Positions 35,237 through 46,101 of a DNA stretch of 64,000 nucleotides are shown one piece after another. Under the pieces are notes generated by a model. The model ran no database searches, was not told the DNA's origin, and worked only from the letters and a program-made list of their open reading frames with translations. The DNA is from Paralvinella palmiformis. Its lineage: Eukaryota > Annelida > Polychaeta > Terebellida > Alvinellidae. Made by a program: the position numbers and the translations under genes. Position 1 is the stretch's first letter. Every line of letters begins with the position of its first letter. The stretch spans positions 422,501 to 486,500 of the forward strand of contig JAODUP010000315.1 of assembly GCA_025642065.1 (NCBI GenBank), in the 5' to 3' direction.

Positions 35237-37400
35237 TCAGATGGGGGGGGGGGGTCTTGTCCCGACTGCTGTCAGAGACACTGTCTCCTTCTTCCAGGTC
35301 GTGGTGGCAACTAAGGGTGGAACATCTATGTGTTCTTGGTTTGCTTGCAACCAGATCTTTGCCTGGTTTTTGGCACGCATTGCATGAAGTTCCAGCGAAT
35401 CTCTAGTTGAAGGCAACATCCCCAGACCCTTCTTGGCCTTACCAAACAGCTGCAGTCTGGCATGGTTGGTGGTTGGCTGTTGCGGTGTGCCATATAGGTG
35501 ACACACAAACTCCTCAACTGGTGCGACATTCCCATCATGACCAACTCCGCTGACAAGAAGTGGATGCTTCGTGAATGTTTTACAACAGAACTTCTTCCCA
35601 TGACCACTGATAGCTGAAGTAGTGTCACAGCCTGTCAGTGCGTGGACACTGAATAGGTTGTCCCTCACTGGCTGTGTAAGTTGCTGAGATATCTCATGTA
35701 CTGGGCAACATATCCGCTTCTTGGCTGTCCCAGCGATCATCCACACTTCAACTACAGGCATGAAGTGCACCAGAAGCAGCAGTACATATGTGTCTCTACA
35801 GATGACCAGTACTCGTTCATATCGTCTCTCGGCTGCTTCATACGCATGCGCATCGTGTCCGCTTCTTCATGGTTTCATAAAAGCTTGGTCTGATCTCTTC
35901 TTGTTGACCTTGCATCAGTAGCATTGATGAATCCGTCTCCCGTCACCATCTTATATCACTCTGGTAGGTTTTTTCCTTTTATCATGATGGCATCAGATAA
36001 GAACCGAGCAAGAATGGCCTTGTTTTCATCCAAGGCAATGAAGAAGCTGTGGGAGTGGGATATGTGGTCATTCAATAAACTTGCAGATTGGCTTCTGTTT
36101 GCCCACTCTATTTGATTGTGTCACTGCCTTGATTGAGTCCTCCCCTATATAGTGATCAAACACAACATCAACTCTGGTTATGTGTTCTCCAAAGTAATGC
36201 GTTCCAATTTGCATTAACACACCCACTAGCTAGGTCGCCAAATGTCTGGCATCCATGGGGCTTCCAGTGGGACTGGATCAGTGCACGCCCATCAGTCAGC
36301 ACACAGGTGTTTATGTTAGCATCTGGAACATCAGAGGGAGTTTGAAGTCCAGCCATATAGATGCTGATCAAATCTACCTTCGATGATGTGTTCATCTCTC
36401 CTTCGGTCTGCTAATGATTGTGGGAATGGAGACAGCTCATGCTTCACATTCACCATTGTCGCTACAGTAGCTTCCTGTCAGCTTCGTACTTAGCTTTGTA
36501 CAGGTCAGAAAAAGTCTTTGAGTGATGCTTCTTTAGTGCATCATAGAACCATGTAGTGCCATCCGCTAGTCGTTCCTTCACATTGGTTATTACTGCCTGC
36601 ATTCCTCTCTCTCTCTTTTGCAGTTAAGAGATCACTGACTACTTCACTTGATGGAGTATCTTTTGTTCCCAGGGACACCAGAATTTTGTCCATAATCTCA
36701 GTAGTCTCCATCTTCTTCTACTGATTTCACGTGTAACCTGAACGCATCAGATCCTCTTCTAGATTAAAGAGTGATATGGCTTCTTGTGAAATGCCCGATC
36801 GTTCTGACCATGTTACACAAAACTTGTCTCTGGCCGATGATGCCATTATGCATATTTCATGTCCTGTTGATCCATTCAGTTCTATGATCAGCAGAGACTT
36901 GGTTGGGTCGCTTTTTGGTCCACATCACTAGAAAGCTTCCATCGAGAAACTTTGCATGGACTTTTGGTGCTATCTTCTCTGGAAGGTTCATGTCTGCAAG
37001 GTAAGCTGGCCCCCACCGTGCATAGTTTGTGTGGTCATATATTGTGAGCCAGGGCAGTATCGCAGTGAATGCTTCTAGGTGTAGAATCCAGTTGCCATCC
37101 ATATCAGCTCTGATGAAGTCGAGGAGGATCTCAACCATGCTCATATAAGTTGACCACAACATGAAGCTTGGAATGTCAGAGTGCGCTTGGTCAAACTCCT
37201 CTATGAGGGACTCTACCTCCTCACTACGAAGTGCATCTGACAGCTGGTCGATTGCAGTGCAGAGTTTTTATCTATGGTCAACGTTGTTGTGCTTCTTCAA
37301 CACCTGACCCACAATTTGGGCGAACTCTTCAACTGCCACATCATGTTCATGGCCATATTCAGCCAGCCATGACTTGAATATTGGCTACTTGAGGATTGTG
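35237..37400 (-). pseudogene. Broken gene of the HALTGCDT protein family
   Basis: Minus-strand blocks in consistent order belong to one uncharacterised multi-copy invertebrate family, recognised from recurrent motifs. From the N-terminal side: EEVESLIEEFDQAHSDIPSF; then DHTNYARWGPAYLADM; then a PIN-like block (CVLTDGRALIQS..KPHGCQTFGD, 36168-36395); then IALDENKAILARFLSDAIM; and finally VHALTGCDTTSAISGHGKK with the tail AMRAKNQAKIWLQA (open frame 35237-35770). Stops and frameshifts separate the blocks, so no intact product is made. The gene is intronless in this copy. It lies between inverted arms, which suggests it is transposon cargo or an enzyme of the element. Its biochemical function is not known to me. 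Confidence 0.6.
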
Positions 37401-37598
37401 TTTAAGATGTCTTAGTAGAAAGTAATAGTATACTGAAGAGGATTACCAACTACTTTGTGAAAACGGGATGTTTTACCTTTATGACCCTGAAAATTATCTT
37501 AAAACGTAAAATTGACACCAGCATCTTTTTTGTCATCCTATTAATGATTGATTCCACATGGATGTCTGCTATTAATAAAAGATGCCGTTAACAAAATT

Positions 37599-38010
37599 TC
37601 TACAGGCCTTTTCCATGTTTGGCTGGTCCACAATTCGGGATCCACCGCGGATGATCACTTTGCTCCCATTACGTATCAACGCGACTATGCCATCATCTGT
37701 AGATGCTAGGTGGATGAATCGGACTGATCCAGACACTAAAGTGATCTTGAAGTAGTTCAGAAGAGGATCCAGGCCATCGGGTGTTTTTTTAAATTTTACG
37801 TATGGCCGATCGACAGTTCGTACGTTATTATCTACATCATCAGTGTACAACGAAACAGCTCTGTTAACATTACGTTACCATATTCCAAGCATGTTACACC
37901 TCGATCTTTATTAAAGGTAACCAGACCCACTGGATTGTATCTACCTCTATATGTTCTGTGAAATAAATGTTAAAAGCACCCCCTGTGTGCTTGGAAACGG
38001 GAGCCGATAG
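37599..38010 (-). other. Insertion in the right inverted arm; 92-codon ORF
   Basis: This stretch has no counterpart in the left arm. It contains a minus-strand ORF (ending at 37572) that begins MYTDDVDNNVRTVDRPYVKF. I do not recognise it and it may be a fragment of another element. Confidence 0.3.
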
Positions 38011-38100
38011 CAGACCTTCCAAGTCTTCCGGTAAAGCGGAAGATCTACAACTTTTCCTGTTTTTCCCGCTTTATTTTGAAACTTTTCCGCTTTTACGGAC

Positions 38101-38422
38101 TTGGCCTGTGGACACAGCGCCACCCGACATCAGAAAAATATTGGAAGGTCTGAAACTGGACGTTCGTTGGATTAACCGGGTTGATCGTGCCTCTGGCCAA
38201 AATGCCGTGATCATGTGGTGCCATAGAAATGATTGAAGGCACATAGTTTATCAGATCAATTATGGATGACAGCAGTTAATGAGTTATTCATGACTGGGCC
38301 GATAAACGAGCTACCGTAGCACACGGTCTGTATGCGCCGAACGCAAGCATGCCACTTACGTAATCGGGGCCATTGTCGCAGACGAGGAAACGTAGTGGAT
38401 TAGATGTCATCTTCGGTGATCT
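38101..38422. other. Intergenic, nothing recognised
   Basis: No repeat or gene is supported. The minus strand next to the following SINE is partly open, and the SINE interrupts that open stretch. Confidence 0.35.
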
Positions 38423-38438
38423 CGCATTCGTCATAGAT

Positions 38439-38629
38439 GATGATGATGATGATTGATGTTTTACGGCCACTTTAGTGCACGAGGTAGGCTAAATGGGCCG
38501 AGCGACTTCCAAAGGTAATGAGACGAAGTGAAAGACGAAACAACCTTCAGATATGCCCACGCCGGGATTCGAACACGGGTGGTAGTGATCTGTGGTCCAG
38601 CACGCTACCGCTAGACCATGGAGGCGCCC
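38439..38629 (-). mobile_element. SINE, family 1, young full-length copy
   Basis: Complete copy with B box GTTCGAATCCC and an (ATC)n tail. The 16-bp target duplication CGCATTCGTCATAGAT is perfect at 38423-38438 and 38630-38645. Confidence 0.92.
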
Positions 38630-38644
38630 CGCATTCGTCATAGA

Positions 38645-38893
38645 TCACCAGATCTGTCGCAGTAGCTGAGTTTTGGCGGACGGTGTTTGGTCATCTGACG
38701 ACATATAGAATTCGATCGACAATATTTGTATCGTCCATATAGTTACACGAATACTAAGGGACGTGTTTACATTTGAATCGGTTGGCATAGTTGTCTCGGT
38801 GTTCACGGTTTCCAGTGGTATGGCGTTCCAAGAATTCTTGGATTCTGGATCAGTATACACTGGTAAGATTAGTTCTGTGAGAACGATCCGCAT
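38645..38893 (-). CDS. Unidentified 82-codon ORF beside the SINE
   Basis: A minus-strand frame begins MRIVLTELILPVYTDPESKN and is rich in Thr, Ser and Asn. It stops just before the SINE target site. I recognise no family, and the signal for coding is weak. Treat as a possible exon only. Confidence 0.15.
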   Translation of the reverse strand: MRIVLTELILPVYTDPESKNSWNAIPLETVNTETTMPTDSNVNTSLSIRVTIWTIQILSIEFYMSSDDQTPSAKTQLLRQIW

Positions 38894-39184
38894 TCGAATA
38901 TAATGATCGATATATCATTCTCTTCTTGTTGTTGTTGTTGTCTATGGGAATTAGGATAACAATTTAATTAGAAATCATCAGACGCAGTCAAACTTGATCG
39001 AGTTTGATTACAATTTAATAAGATTATTTCAGAGTTCAGGAACACCCGACCTGTGTCCGGCTTCAAAATGGCTGCGCCGACACACGAGTTATAGTTGATT
39101 CATCATTACTTTGAACTGGGTTATTTAATATGTTGTTGCAGGACCGGACTTAGACATTTGGATGCCCTGACATAGTTACAGTCA
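38894..39184. repeat. Contains the interspersed repeat shared with 14170-14310
   Basis: 39030-39125 matches the reverse complement of 14170-14310. The block includes CTGTGTCCGGCTTCAAAATGG (first 20 bases) and TTTGAACTGGGTTATTTAATA. The remainder is unremarkable. Confidence 0.5.
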
Positions 39185-39963
39185 TCGATAAGGTAACTTT
39201 ACGAGACTTGACTCTTGCAAAGTCTTTGCTCATTTGGCCTAAGTCAATCTCTCTGAATGTCAAGTTCAATACTCATCAATGCTAGATGACTGAGCCTATA
39301 TTGAATCATTGTAGTATGGAGTCTGTTCTTGATGAACTTCAGTTTACGGAATGAACGTTATTCAGAACGATTTGTGACTATGAGCACCAAGTATATTGGT
39401 GCATTATATCGACATTTGAAAAGGTATCTGCAACTTTCTCGTTCAACAACGGTTTGTAAAGGAAATGTTCTCTCCCTAACTCCCGGAAATGAGCAAAGAA
39501 GCCTGCAAACTGGACAAGTTCAACACCAAGTGTTTGATCTAGATCATCATTGTACCCAGCAACCAATTTTGCTGCAGGTGCTTCGATTTCATCGCAGTCC
39601 AGTTATTCCAGCTCACACAAGAAACCGAAAAGAGAACAAGTGTTTTCGTAGGCTTTCAATCGTTATTCCAATGAACTCAGAAACTGGACAATTACTGGAA
39701 GAAAATTCTGAACTCGAAATAATTCAGAAATTGAGACATTTGTTGACGATTGTGTGTCTGCATGTAATCATCAGTTCCAGACATATCCTTTCCCCTCCTC
39801 TCATAAACATGAAAGGACTCTCGTTTTTCAAATACCTTAACATTGCTACTGTTATGTTCAGATCAAGTTTTGGATCTTGCGACGTGCGACTTGTGGCATA
39901 AACTCTGTCAAGAATGTCATGCCAAAAAAACAGCATATGTGTCAGTCTCGAGGTATTGTCCAT
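39185..39963 (-). pseudogene. hAT-type transposase relic (C-terminal half)
   Basis: Minus-strand blocks in order resemble ZMYM1-like hAT transposases: FWHDILDRVYATSRTSQDPK and LDLNITVAMLRYLKN near the N-terminal side; FSNVDI in the middle; then the dimerisation-domain end LSHLALMSIELDI followed, after a one-base shift, by EIDLGQMSKDFARVKSRKV. Numerous stops intervene. The family assignment comes from the motif order and the characteristic ..SIE...REID.....DFA..KSRK ending. A plus-strand ORF of 190 codons across the same bases is its shadow. Confidence 0.6.
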
Positions 39964-40749
39964 GGATTACGAAATTACAAGTTTAATGCGGCATTGTTCT
40001 TTTAATTAAAAATAAATCACGATTACTCAGTGACATCGTTTTATTTCTTGTGTGGTCTATGTCACCGATGTAAATAACTGTATATATATCAGTTCCAGTC
40101 GCGAGCTGTAATCGGATTAGATAGAAATTCAGCTCTTATTTGTCATCACCTTCACTTATCCTTTTCGTCCCCAGTGGGACATAAAGCCACATTTGTCATG
40201 GTATAGGTTAATTTAATCAAATCCTGGCCACTTTTTTTTCCACAAACAGTTCCCAATAACTCATTATTTAAGATAGCTAATTCAATTTTTCTCATCAATG
40301 AAATTAACTTAAACCTGACCATCGGGTGTAAGTGTTATTTGAGTGCGACGGTCATGTGTTATATATGAGTTTGAAACCAAATCTAGGATTTCACCACATC
40401 CCGGCCACATTTTACCCAATCCGGGTCTGTGAATATGTACTTTTCGCCTAACCCTGGCTACTCCTTCTTTAACGTGATCATACTGGACTAGGGTCTTTTG
40501 TATGCCCAACAATCGTAATATCAATACAACTCATCTGTTATTTAAAGGTTAACATTAGGAAGTAAGCAGAAACGACTAGGAGAACGAGACTAGTTTGATT
40601 CGGGATTGGAGAGCTGTAAATACTCGATCTGAGCCATTTTGTTAAATACTCACTAGGAACCCAAGATACCTAAACTTCACCGAAAGTCTCAAAATTGGAA
40701 AATGGACAAGATCCCCCAAATCTACGGTAATTAGACCCGTATACATCAA
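39964..40749. other. Intergenic, nothing recognised
   Basis: AT-rich sequence with a short (TA) run near 40081. A 71-codon minus-strand frame at 40309-40524 has no family resemblance I can name. Confidence 0.4.
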
Positions 40750-41022
40750 AGTCTGTAGCACCCGGCGCTGCGGACCTGCAGGTCGTGGGATCGAATCCCG
40801 ACGTTCCCACTGCCTGCCTGCGGGCTGTGTCAACCAATCGGTTAGCGGTTTTGAGACTGGACGGTGGGTGTTTGCGGGTTAAGACTAAGTGGCCGATTAG
40901 CATGGATCGAGATTCTCTCCACCACAGATCTGCCGAGTCACGTTCTCGTGAACTAACTGACCATGCTTTCTTCCTTTCCTATTTCAAGATACCCGAGGCA
41001 GCGCAGTTCGATAGATAGATGT
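40750..41022 (+). mobile_element. Possible SINE with B-box-like head
   Basis: GGGATCGAATCCCGACG at about 40787 looks like a tRNA B box and T-loop. About 220 bp further on a GATAGATAGAT tail occurs. The A box is unclear and no target duplication was found. Confidence 0.3.
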
Positions 41023-41629
41023 GATACTAATATGAACGCAGCTTTGTTAGATTAGTCGTGCTAAATAATCCGACTTAGACACCGAGATGCCAAGTTTAGC
41101 TTCGGGATAGATATCGAGGTTATCGTAAATTATGTGGATTTTCATCGAATCGATGCGGAAATGTCGCTTCATCGCCAATCATTTGCACTTTATTCGATTT
41201 GATCCGGTTCGATTTATTTATAACAAATAGTTGACATGTTGTTATCGTCTTGGTAGTTTGGGAACCGTTCATAGATCGCTTTAACAGTTTAGAAGTCGCC
41301 GTACGGACTAAATGAAGAACAATTTGGTTGATTTTAACAATTCAAAATCGATAAATGTCGATTGTTTAATAAATGCTCCTGTGTCTGACTGTGGTTATAC
41401 TGGACTTACATGTTTACTATATTTGTATGATATTCAATATTTTGCTTCTTCGTTAATTTTTTTTAATTACTAACAATAATCTTGTGTAGTAGTTGTTGTT
41501 GTTCTTGTTTATGGTCGTCCTGCTGTTATGTACGCCTCTATTCGTATACTAAACATAACAAATTCTGATGTGCTTTTGTTTTAATGGAACAGGACATATT
41601 GTCATAATATATAATTTGTTAGCTGGATT
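41023..41629. other. Intergenic, nothing recognised
   Basis: AT-rich single-copy-looking sequence without open frames of interest. Confidence 0.4.
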
Positions 41630-41774
41630 ATAAGGGGGGAAAGGGATTGGGTAAAGATGGGTTCTTGGTACTGAATTTTAAAAAATAAAAATTTTTTTAA
41701 AAAAAGGTTTAAAATTAATTAAACCCATGTATTTTTTTTTTGTGGGAAAAAAATAATTTAATAAAATTTTAATG

Positions 41775-41869
<95 letters not shown>

Positions 41870-42466
41870 TATGTTTTAATAAAGGCGTGGGCTCAGGTTT
41901 TGTGTGTTTATAATTTTTAAAATTTTTACAAACGATATACCTAAATAGAAAACAAATTTTATATATTAGTACATATAAAACCCAGCTATAACAGGAAATA
42001 AACATATATATCAGTAATATAATATCTATTTGATAATAATTTAATACCTCCAAATAACAGAAATAATAGTATTTTCACTAGCCCAAAAACAACATTTGGA
42101 TAAAATTTAACGGCTGTTTTTTTGGGGTTTTTTTTTTTTTTGGTTTTGATTTCAAAAAATTAAAATTTTAAAATTTTAGTTTTCTAGAAAAAAACCATAT
42201 AATCAAAAAATTTTTGTTAGAGAATTGAAAAAAAAACCAACTTTAATTTTTTTTTGTGTGATACCAAAACAACATTTTTGTTTTTCCCCTTTTTTTTTAA
42301 AAAAAAAATATTTTCCCTTAATTTTTTTTTTGAACCGTACCAAATTTCCAATTTATAGGTGGGGGACCAAAAATTTTTCTTTTAAATTTAAATAAAAAAT
42401 TTTTAAAAGCTTCCCTTTTAAATATGATTGGTTAAAATTATTTATTAAAAAGACAAACCCCCACAT

Positions 42467-42497
<31 letters not shown>

Positions 42498-42600
42498 AAA
42501 AAAAAAAAGGAGAGAGAGAGAGAGGCCCCCAAGGAAAAGGCCCCCCCCCCCTCTCTCTTTTGTGGGTTTTTTTTTGTTAGCGGTTTAAAGCAAAACGTGT
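41630..42600. other. Homopolymer-rich stretch, probable low-quality assembly
   Basis: Runs of A, T, C and G of 5 to 24 bases make up most of the stretch, in a pattern unlike any other part of the window. It surrounds a long (GT)n and a (CA)n/(A)n/(GA)n cluster. Doubled homopolymers of this kind are typical of consensus errors around simple repeats. ORFs here should not be trusted. Confidence 0.6.
41775..41866. repeat. (GT)n microsatellite, about 46 units
   Basis: The longest pure dinucleotide run in the window. Confidence 0.95.
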
Positions 42601-42736
42601 TTGACAAGTGTTCTGTACATGCATCACTTCAGTTTAAAACAGAAGAAAAAATTATTTCAGATTATCTTAGATACAGATTCTAAATTTATATCTAGATTCT
42701 AGATTTACATCGGAAAAATCAGACATGGGGTCAATT

Positions 42737-43445
42737 CCATTTTGTCAATTCCATTCAATTCCACTCAATTCCATTTGGTCAATTCCAATTCGAGTACCTA
42801 CTTGGAATGCATACTCCGAGTAGTTTATATTCCAAGTAGGATTGTCATGGAAGAAATATTTCTGAATTAAAAAATTAAACAGTAAATTAATATGTGGATT
42901 TAATTAAATTTTGCCTGTTCTAAACATTGAAATGGAGAAAATTCCTAAATAGCAATACCTCTATATAGATTACAGGCATGCTATGTGGTTAGCTAAAGAG
43001 GTTAGCTAAAGAGGTATTATATCATGTGGTGGATCATAGTCTTGGGTGCATCCCCATGTAAGAGTATATTTTATAATCATCAAAAGTGTGTTTCCATTTT
43101 GTCAATTCCATTCAATTCCACTCAATTCCATTTGGTCAATTCCAATTCGAGTACCTACTTGGAATGCATACTCCGAGAAGTTTATATTCCAAGTAGGATT
43201 GTCATGGAAGAAATATTTCTGTATTAAAAAATTAAACGGTAAATTAATTTGTGGATTTAATTTAATTTTGCCTGTTCTAAACATTGAAATTCCTAAATAG
43301 CAATATCTCTATATAGATTACAGGCATGCTATGCGGTTAGCTAAAGAGGTTAGCAAAAGAGGTATTATATCACATGGTGGATCATAGTCTTGGGTGCATC
43401 CCCATGTAAGAGTATATTTTATAATCATCAAAAGTGTGTTTATTT
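42737..43445 (+). repeat. 356-bp tandem duplication inside the MITE-like element
   Basis: Two units, 42737-43092 and 43093-43445, match closely with a few substitutions. A partial third copy (ATCTCTATATAGATTACAGG and flanks) appears at 43696-43745. Confidence 0.85.
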
Positions 43446-43766
43446 TCCATTGCCCACTAGGAGCCTTGAAACGAATGTATTTGCTTAGCTCCGCCCAGCA
43501 AGGGTCAGACCCTGTATTTACTTTCACAACCCTGCTGGGTACTAAACCAGTGACATATGGTAAGTTTACAAAATTTCTCAAATGGTTATTAAACAGTTAG
43601 GTCTGGGGACAGGCTATAGTAGTCACAGTTTGAGGAGAGGAGGGGCAAACTTTGGCTCCAGATTGGCATTCCAGGTGAGATGATAAAATTAATTAATTCC
43701 TAGATAGCAATATCTCTATATAGATTACAGGTATGCTATGTGGTGGTGTCACAGTGGCTAAATGGT

Positions 43767-43795
43767 CACTTGGGGTGCCACAGTCGGTGTGCATA

Positions 43796-43849
<54 letters not shown>

Positions 43850-43875
43850 TATGCAACCGACTGTGGCACCAAGTG
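43767..43875. repeat. Large hairpin around a (TA)n core
   Basis: The left arm 43767-43800 and the right arm 43845-43875 are near-perfect inverted copies (GTGCCACAGTCGGT, GCATATCTGA). They enclose 44 bp of pure TA. The structure could extrude as a cruciform. Confidence 0.85.
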
Positions 43876-43897
43876 AACCAAAGCTCTAGATCATTAT

Positions 43898-44250
43898 TGA
43901 GCTCCGGTGGCCTAACGTTTAAGCACTTGGTGCCAACGGTCATAGGTTCGAATACCGTAAGAGGTCGAAACTTTTCCAGGGATTAATTTCTCAGTTCACT
44001 ACATCGTTGGTGGCTGACCACGTTAAATGGCGCTGCCGTCTCCACTAAATTATTTAAAATAAAGGGGGACGTTAAAAACCGCCTGAGGACGTAAAACACT
44101 CTGTTAGTGACCACCCTCAGGGTATTTCGGCTCCATATTTCCGTACTGCTCCCCTGTGAGTGGTGGGGGAGGAGATTTCTCAACCACTCCAACATAGAGG
44201 CTGTGCTAATTAAGCGACAGCCTGGGGATTCTACCCGAACAACAAAACCA
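43898..44250 (+). mobile_element. tRNA-derived SINE, family 3
   Basis: The head has an A box (TGGCCTAACGT, 43908-43918) and a perfect B box (GGTTCGAATACC, 43945-43956). A 13-bp target duplication with one mismatch, TCT(A/G)GATCATTAT, lies at 43885-43897 and 44251-44263. The 3' part GAGGCTGTGCTAATTAAGCG recurs at 29656. Confidence 0.8.
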
Positions 44251-44414
44251 TCTGGATCATTATGGTTCCAGTATATTGGTAACACCACATGTAAGTGTTA
44301 ACATTGTAAAAATGGTATATTCATTTTTGGATTTAATTGTTTTGTAGGAAACTTCAAATTCAAAATTTCTCAATTTCAATTCCAATTCCGGAATTGAATT
44401 GACCCCATGTCTGA

Positions 44415-45095
44415 TTTCTAAGTTAGGATCTGAATACGATAATCAATTATGTCTATAGAATATTTCTTCCGATATTTCAATGTCCCAAATCCGAACCAAA
44501 AGTGAAACACTCACTTATTGCCCTCCCCGGAATAGAATATTTGGCCAGAAACCAGTTTTCATTAAAATCGGTCTATGAAGTGACAGAGCCAAGAGGCACA
44601 TTCTAGAACAGTTGTACAATGATATATGTATTCTATTAATATATTTTGACACGGGACAACATACTCATCACTGCAAACAAACCCATATATCATTCATTGA
44701 CACGAATATCACCAGTTTATGCGTTTCATGCCGTTATGCGTCCCCTTAAAAACATTTTCCGCGTGCCATAGCTGGGATTCCGTATCAATGTAATTAGCAT
44801 AGTTAGGGAATATAATATCTAAATTGTTTGAGAACACTAAAATCACAATTAACATACCTTGATACATATTACGTATATTACTTAATAATACCTTCATTTT
44901 TCTCAGTATCAAAATTAGGATGGCCAATTCTAATTTTATATAAAAAAGGAGGACATGCATTGTGTTCCCAAAAGGAGGATATGGCCATAGGCTACCAACT
45001 TACGACGCACATATGCGCGCACAACCGCGTGCACATACACATAGTGCATTTAGAAATACCTATTATCACACAGAATTAAAATTAATTAATATAAA
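44415..45095. other. Intergenic, nothing recognised
   Basis: AT-rich sequence lying downstream of the small minus-strand gene. The ORFs on either strand at 44709-45079 are weak. Confidence 0.4.
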
Positions 45096-45097
45096 TA

Positions 45098-45103
45098 TTT
45101 ATT
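45098..45103 (-). terminator. Poly(A) signal of the small minus-strand gene
   Basis: AATAAA on the minus strand, 75 bp after the stop codon at 45178. The position is typical for a vertebrate- or mollusc-like 3' end. Confidence 0.6.
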
Positions 45104-45177
45104 TATAACCGAATTGAAGCAGATATGCTAAAAGTTCCCTTATTTCAAAAATACAAAGGTAGCCTGTCATGAATTGT

Positions 45178-45769
45178 TTACTTCTTGTATTTCTGTCCTT
45201 TATTTGCCATCTCCGTGAGTTTCCTGTTGGCTAACAATTTCCTGTACATGGCTGGAAATTCTTCTGAGAAATTAGGGTTCTGTTACAATATGTGAATATC
45301 AAAACAGGTCTGGCTTAAGCTGGCGCCGGATGGAGGATGTCCGGCTCAAAAGCCGTTCAGTCCGGCACAAAGCCGGACGTCTGGCCACCCTAGTCAAAAT
45401 TGAAATTGGATGAGTTTCCGTCACTGAAAGAGTGACGTAATGCATGGAATACCGGGCTTACCCCGGCTTACCTCCAGTTGGCAAGCCGGAATGGTTTTAT
45501 TTGAGCGACCTCCAAGGTAATGGAGCGAAGTCAAAGATGAAACACACTTCAGATATGCCCACGGTGAGATTCGAAAGCGAGTGGTAGTGTGATCTGTGGT
45601 CTAACACGTTACCGTTAGACCACGGAGGCGCCCTCGTTAACTGATGACACTCGTACCAAACAGTCATGCACAAACATTTTTGAGCATACAACGTGACAGA
45701 CGATCACTTACCGTAGATAAATATATGTTTGGTCCAACGTCGTTGCCGAGAAAGCCGATTTGAGAACAT
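45178..45769 (-). CDS. Small two-exon gene, 47-residue basic protein
   Basis: Exon 1 coding part is 45712-45769 (MFSNRLSRQRRWTKHIFIY plus one base) with a perfect G|GTAAGT donor. Exon 2 is 45178-45263 with acceptor ATTTCTCAG; it completes a Glu codon and encodes EFPAMYRKLLANRKLTEMAN followed by KGQKYKK and TAA. Phases fit, and AATAAA follows 75 bp later. The product is small and strongly basic. I do not recognise the family. The frame is open upstream of the chosen ATG as far as 45919, so extra N-terminal residues or a further upstream exon are possible. The 448-bp intron contains a SINE fragment. No membrane segment or cysteine motif is seen. Confidence 0.6.
45503..45634 (-). mobile_element. 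SINE, family 1, 3'-truncated, in the intron of the small gene
   Basis: Head GGGCGCCTCCGTGGTCTAAC and body to TGGAGGTCGCTC are present on the minus strand; the 3' block is missing. Confidence 0.75.
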
Positions 45770-46101
45770 GATGATTTGGAGAAGGCACCGTTTAGAAATA
45801 TGGTAATAGGCTAATAGGGGAAAATAAATATGGTGACAGGTGTCGACAGCTAGTAGAGATAATAATCTTTGGTATTTGTCTAGAAGGTCATGGCCATTCT
45901 TACAATGGCCTGGTAACATTAACTAATTCTTCTTAATTACGCCACGTGAACAAGAAAGCCGCCATAAAGTTTTATTTATTTCACCAATTGACAATATTAT
46001 CTACCACATTAGTGCGACAATGAATTAATTTATTGGCGAGCAGAAATACCAATTATTTGAGAAAGAGAATACGTACGTCTGCCATTTTTATTATCTGTGT
46101 A

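Larger units (their letters stand above)
34341..38100 (-). mobile_element. Decayed DNA element with long inverted arms
   Basis: The outer arms 34341-34443 and 38011-38100 are inverted copies (shared GGAAGATCTTC, AAAATAAAGCGG, TTGGAAGGTCTGC). A second pair, 34618-34775 and 37450-37598, is also inverted (shared GACATCCATGTGGAATCAAT). The order is the same on both sides, so the arms are one long terminal inverted repeat. The right arm is interrupted by about 400 bp of other sequence. The arms enclose the broken gene at 35237-37400. A four-base direct repeat CTTG can be placed at both ends but may be chance. The superfamily is unknown to me. Confidence 0.6.
42721..44414 (+). mobile_element. Expanded MITE-like element, CAGACATGGGG family
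   Basis: The left end CAGACATGGGGTCAATTCCA and the right end GGAATTGAATTGACCCCATG(TCTG) are inverted copies 1.7 kb apart. Between them lie a 356-bp internal tandem duplication, a (TA)n hairpin and an inserted SINE of family 3. The original element was probably about 350 bp, as at 20452. Confidence 0.55.

Noticed and set aside
39329..39901. 190-codon plus-strand ORF
   Set aside because: The minus strand of the same bases shows ordered hAT transposase blocks, so the plus-strand frame is a shadow.
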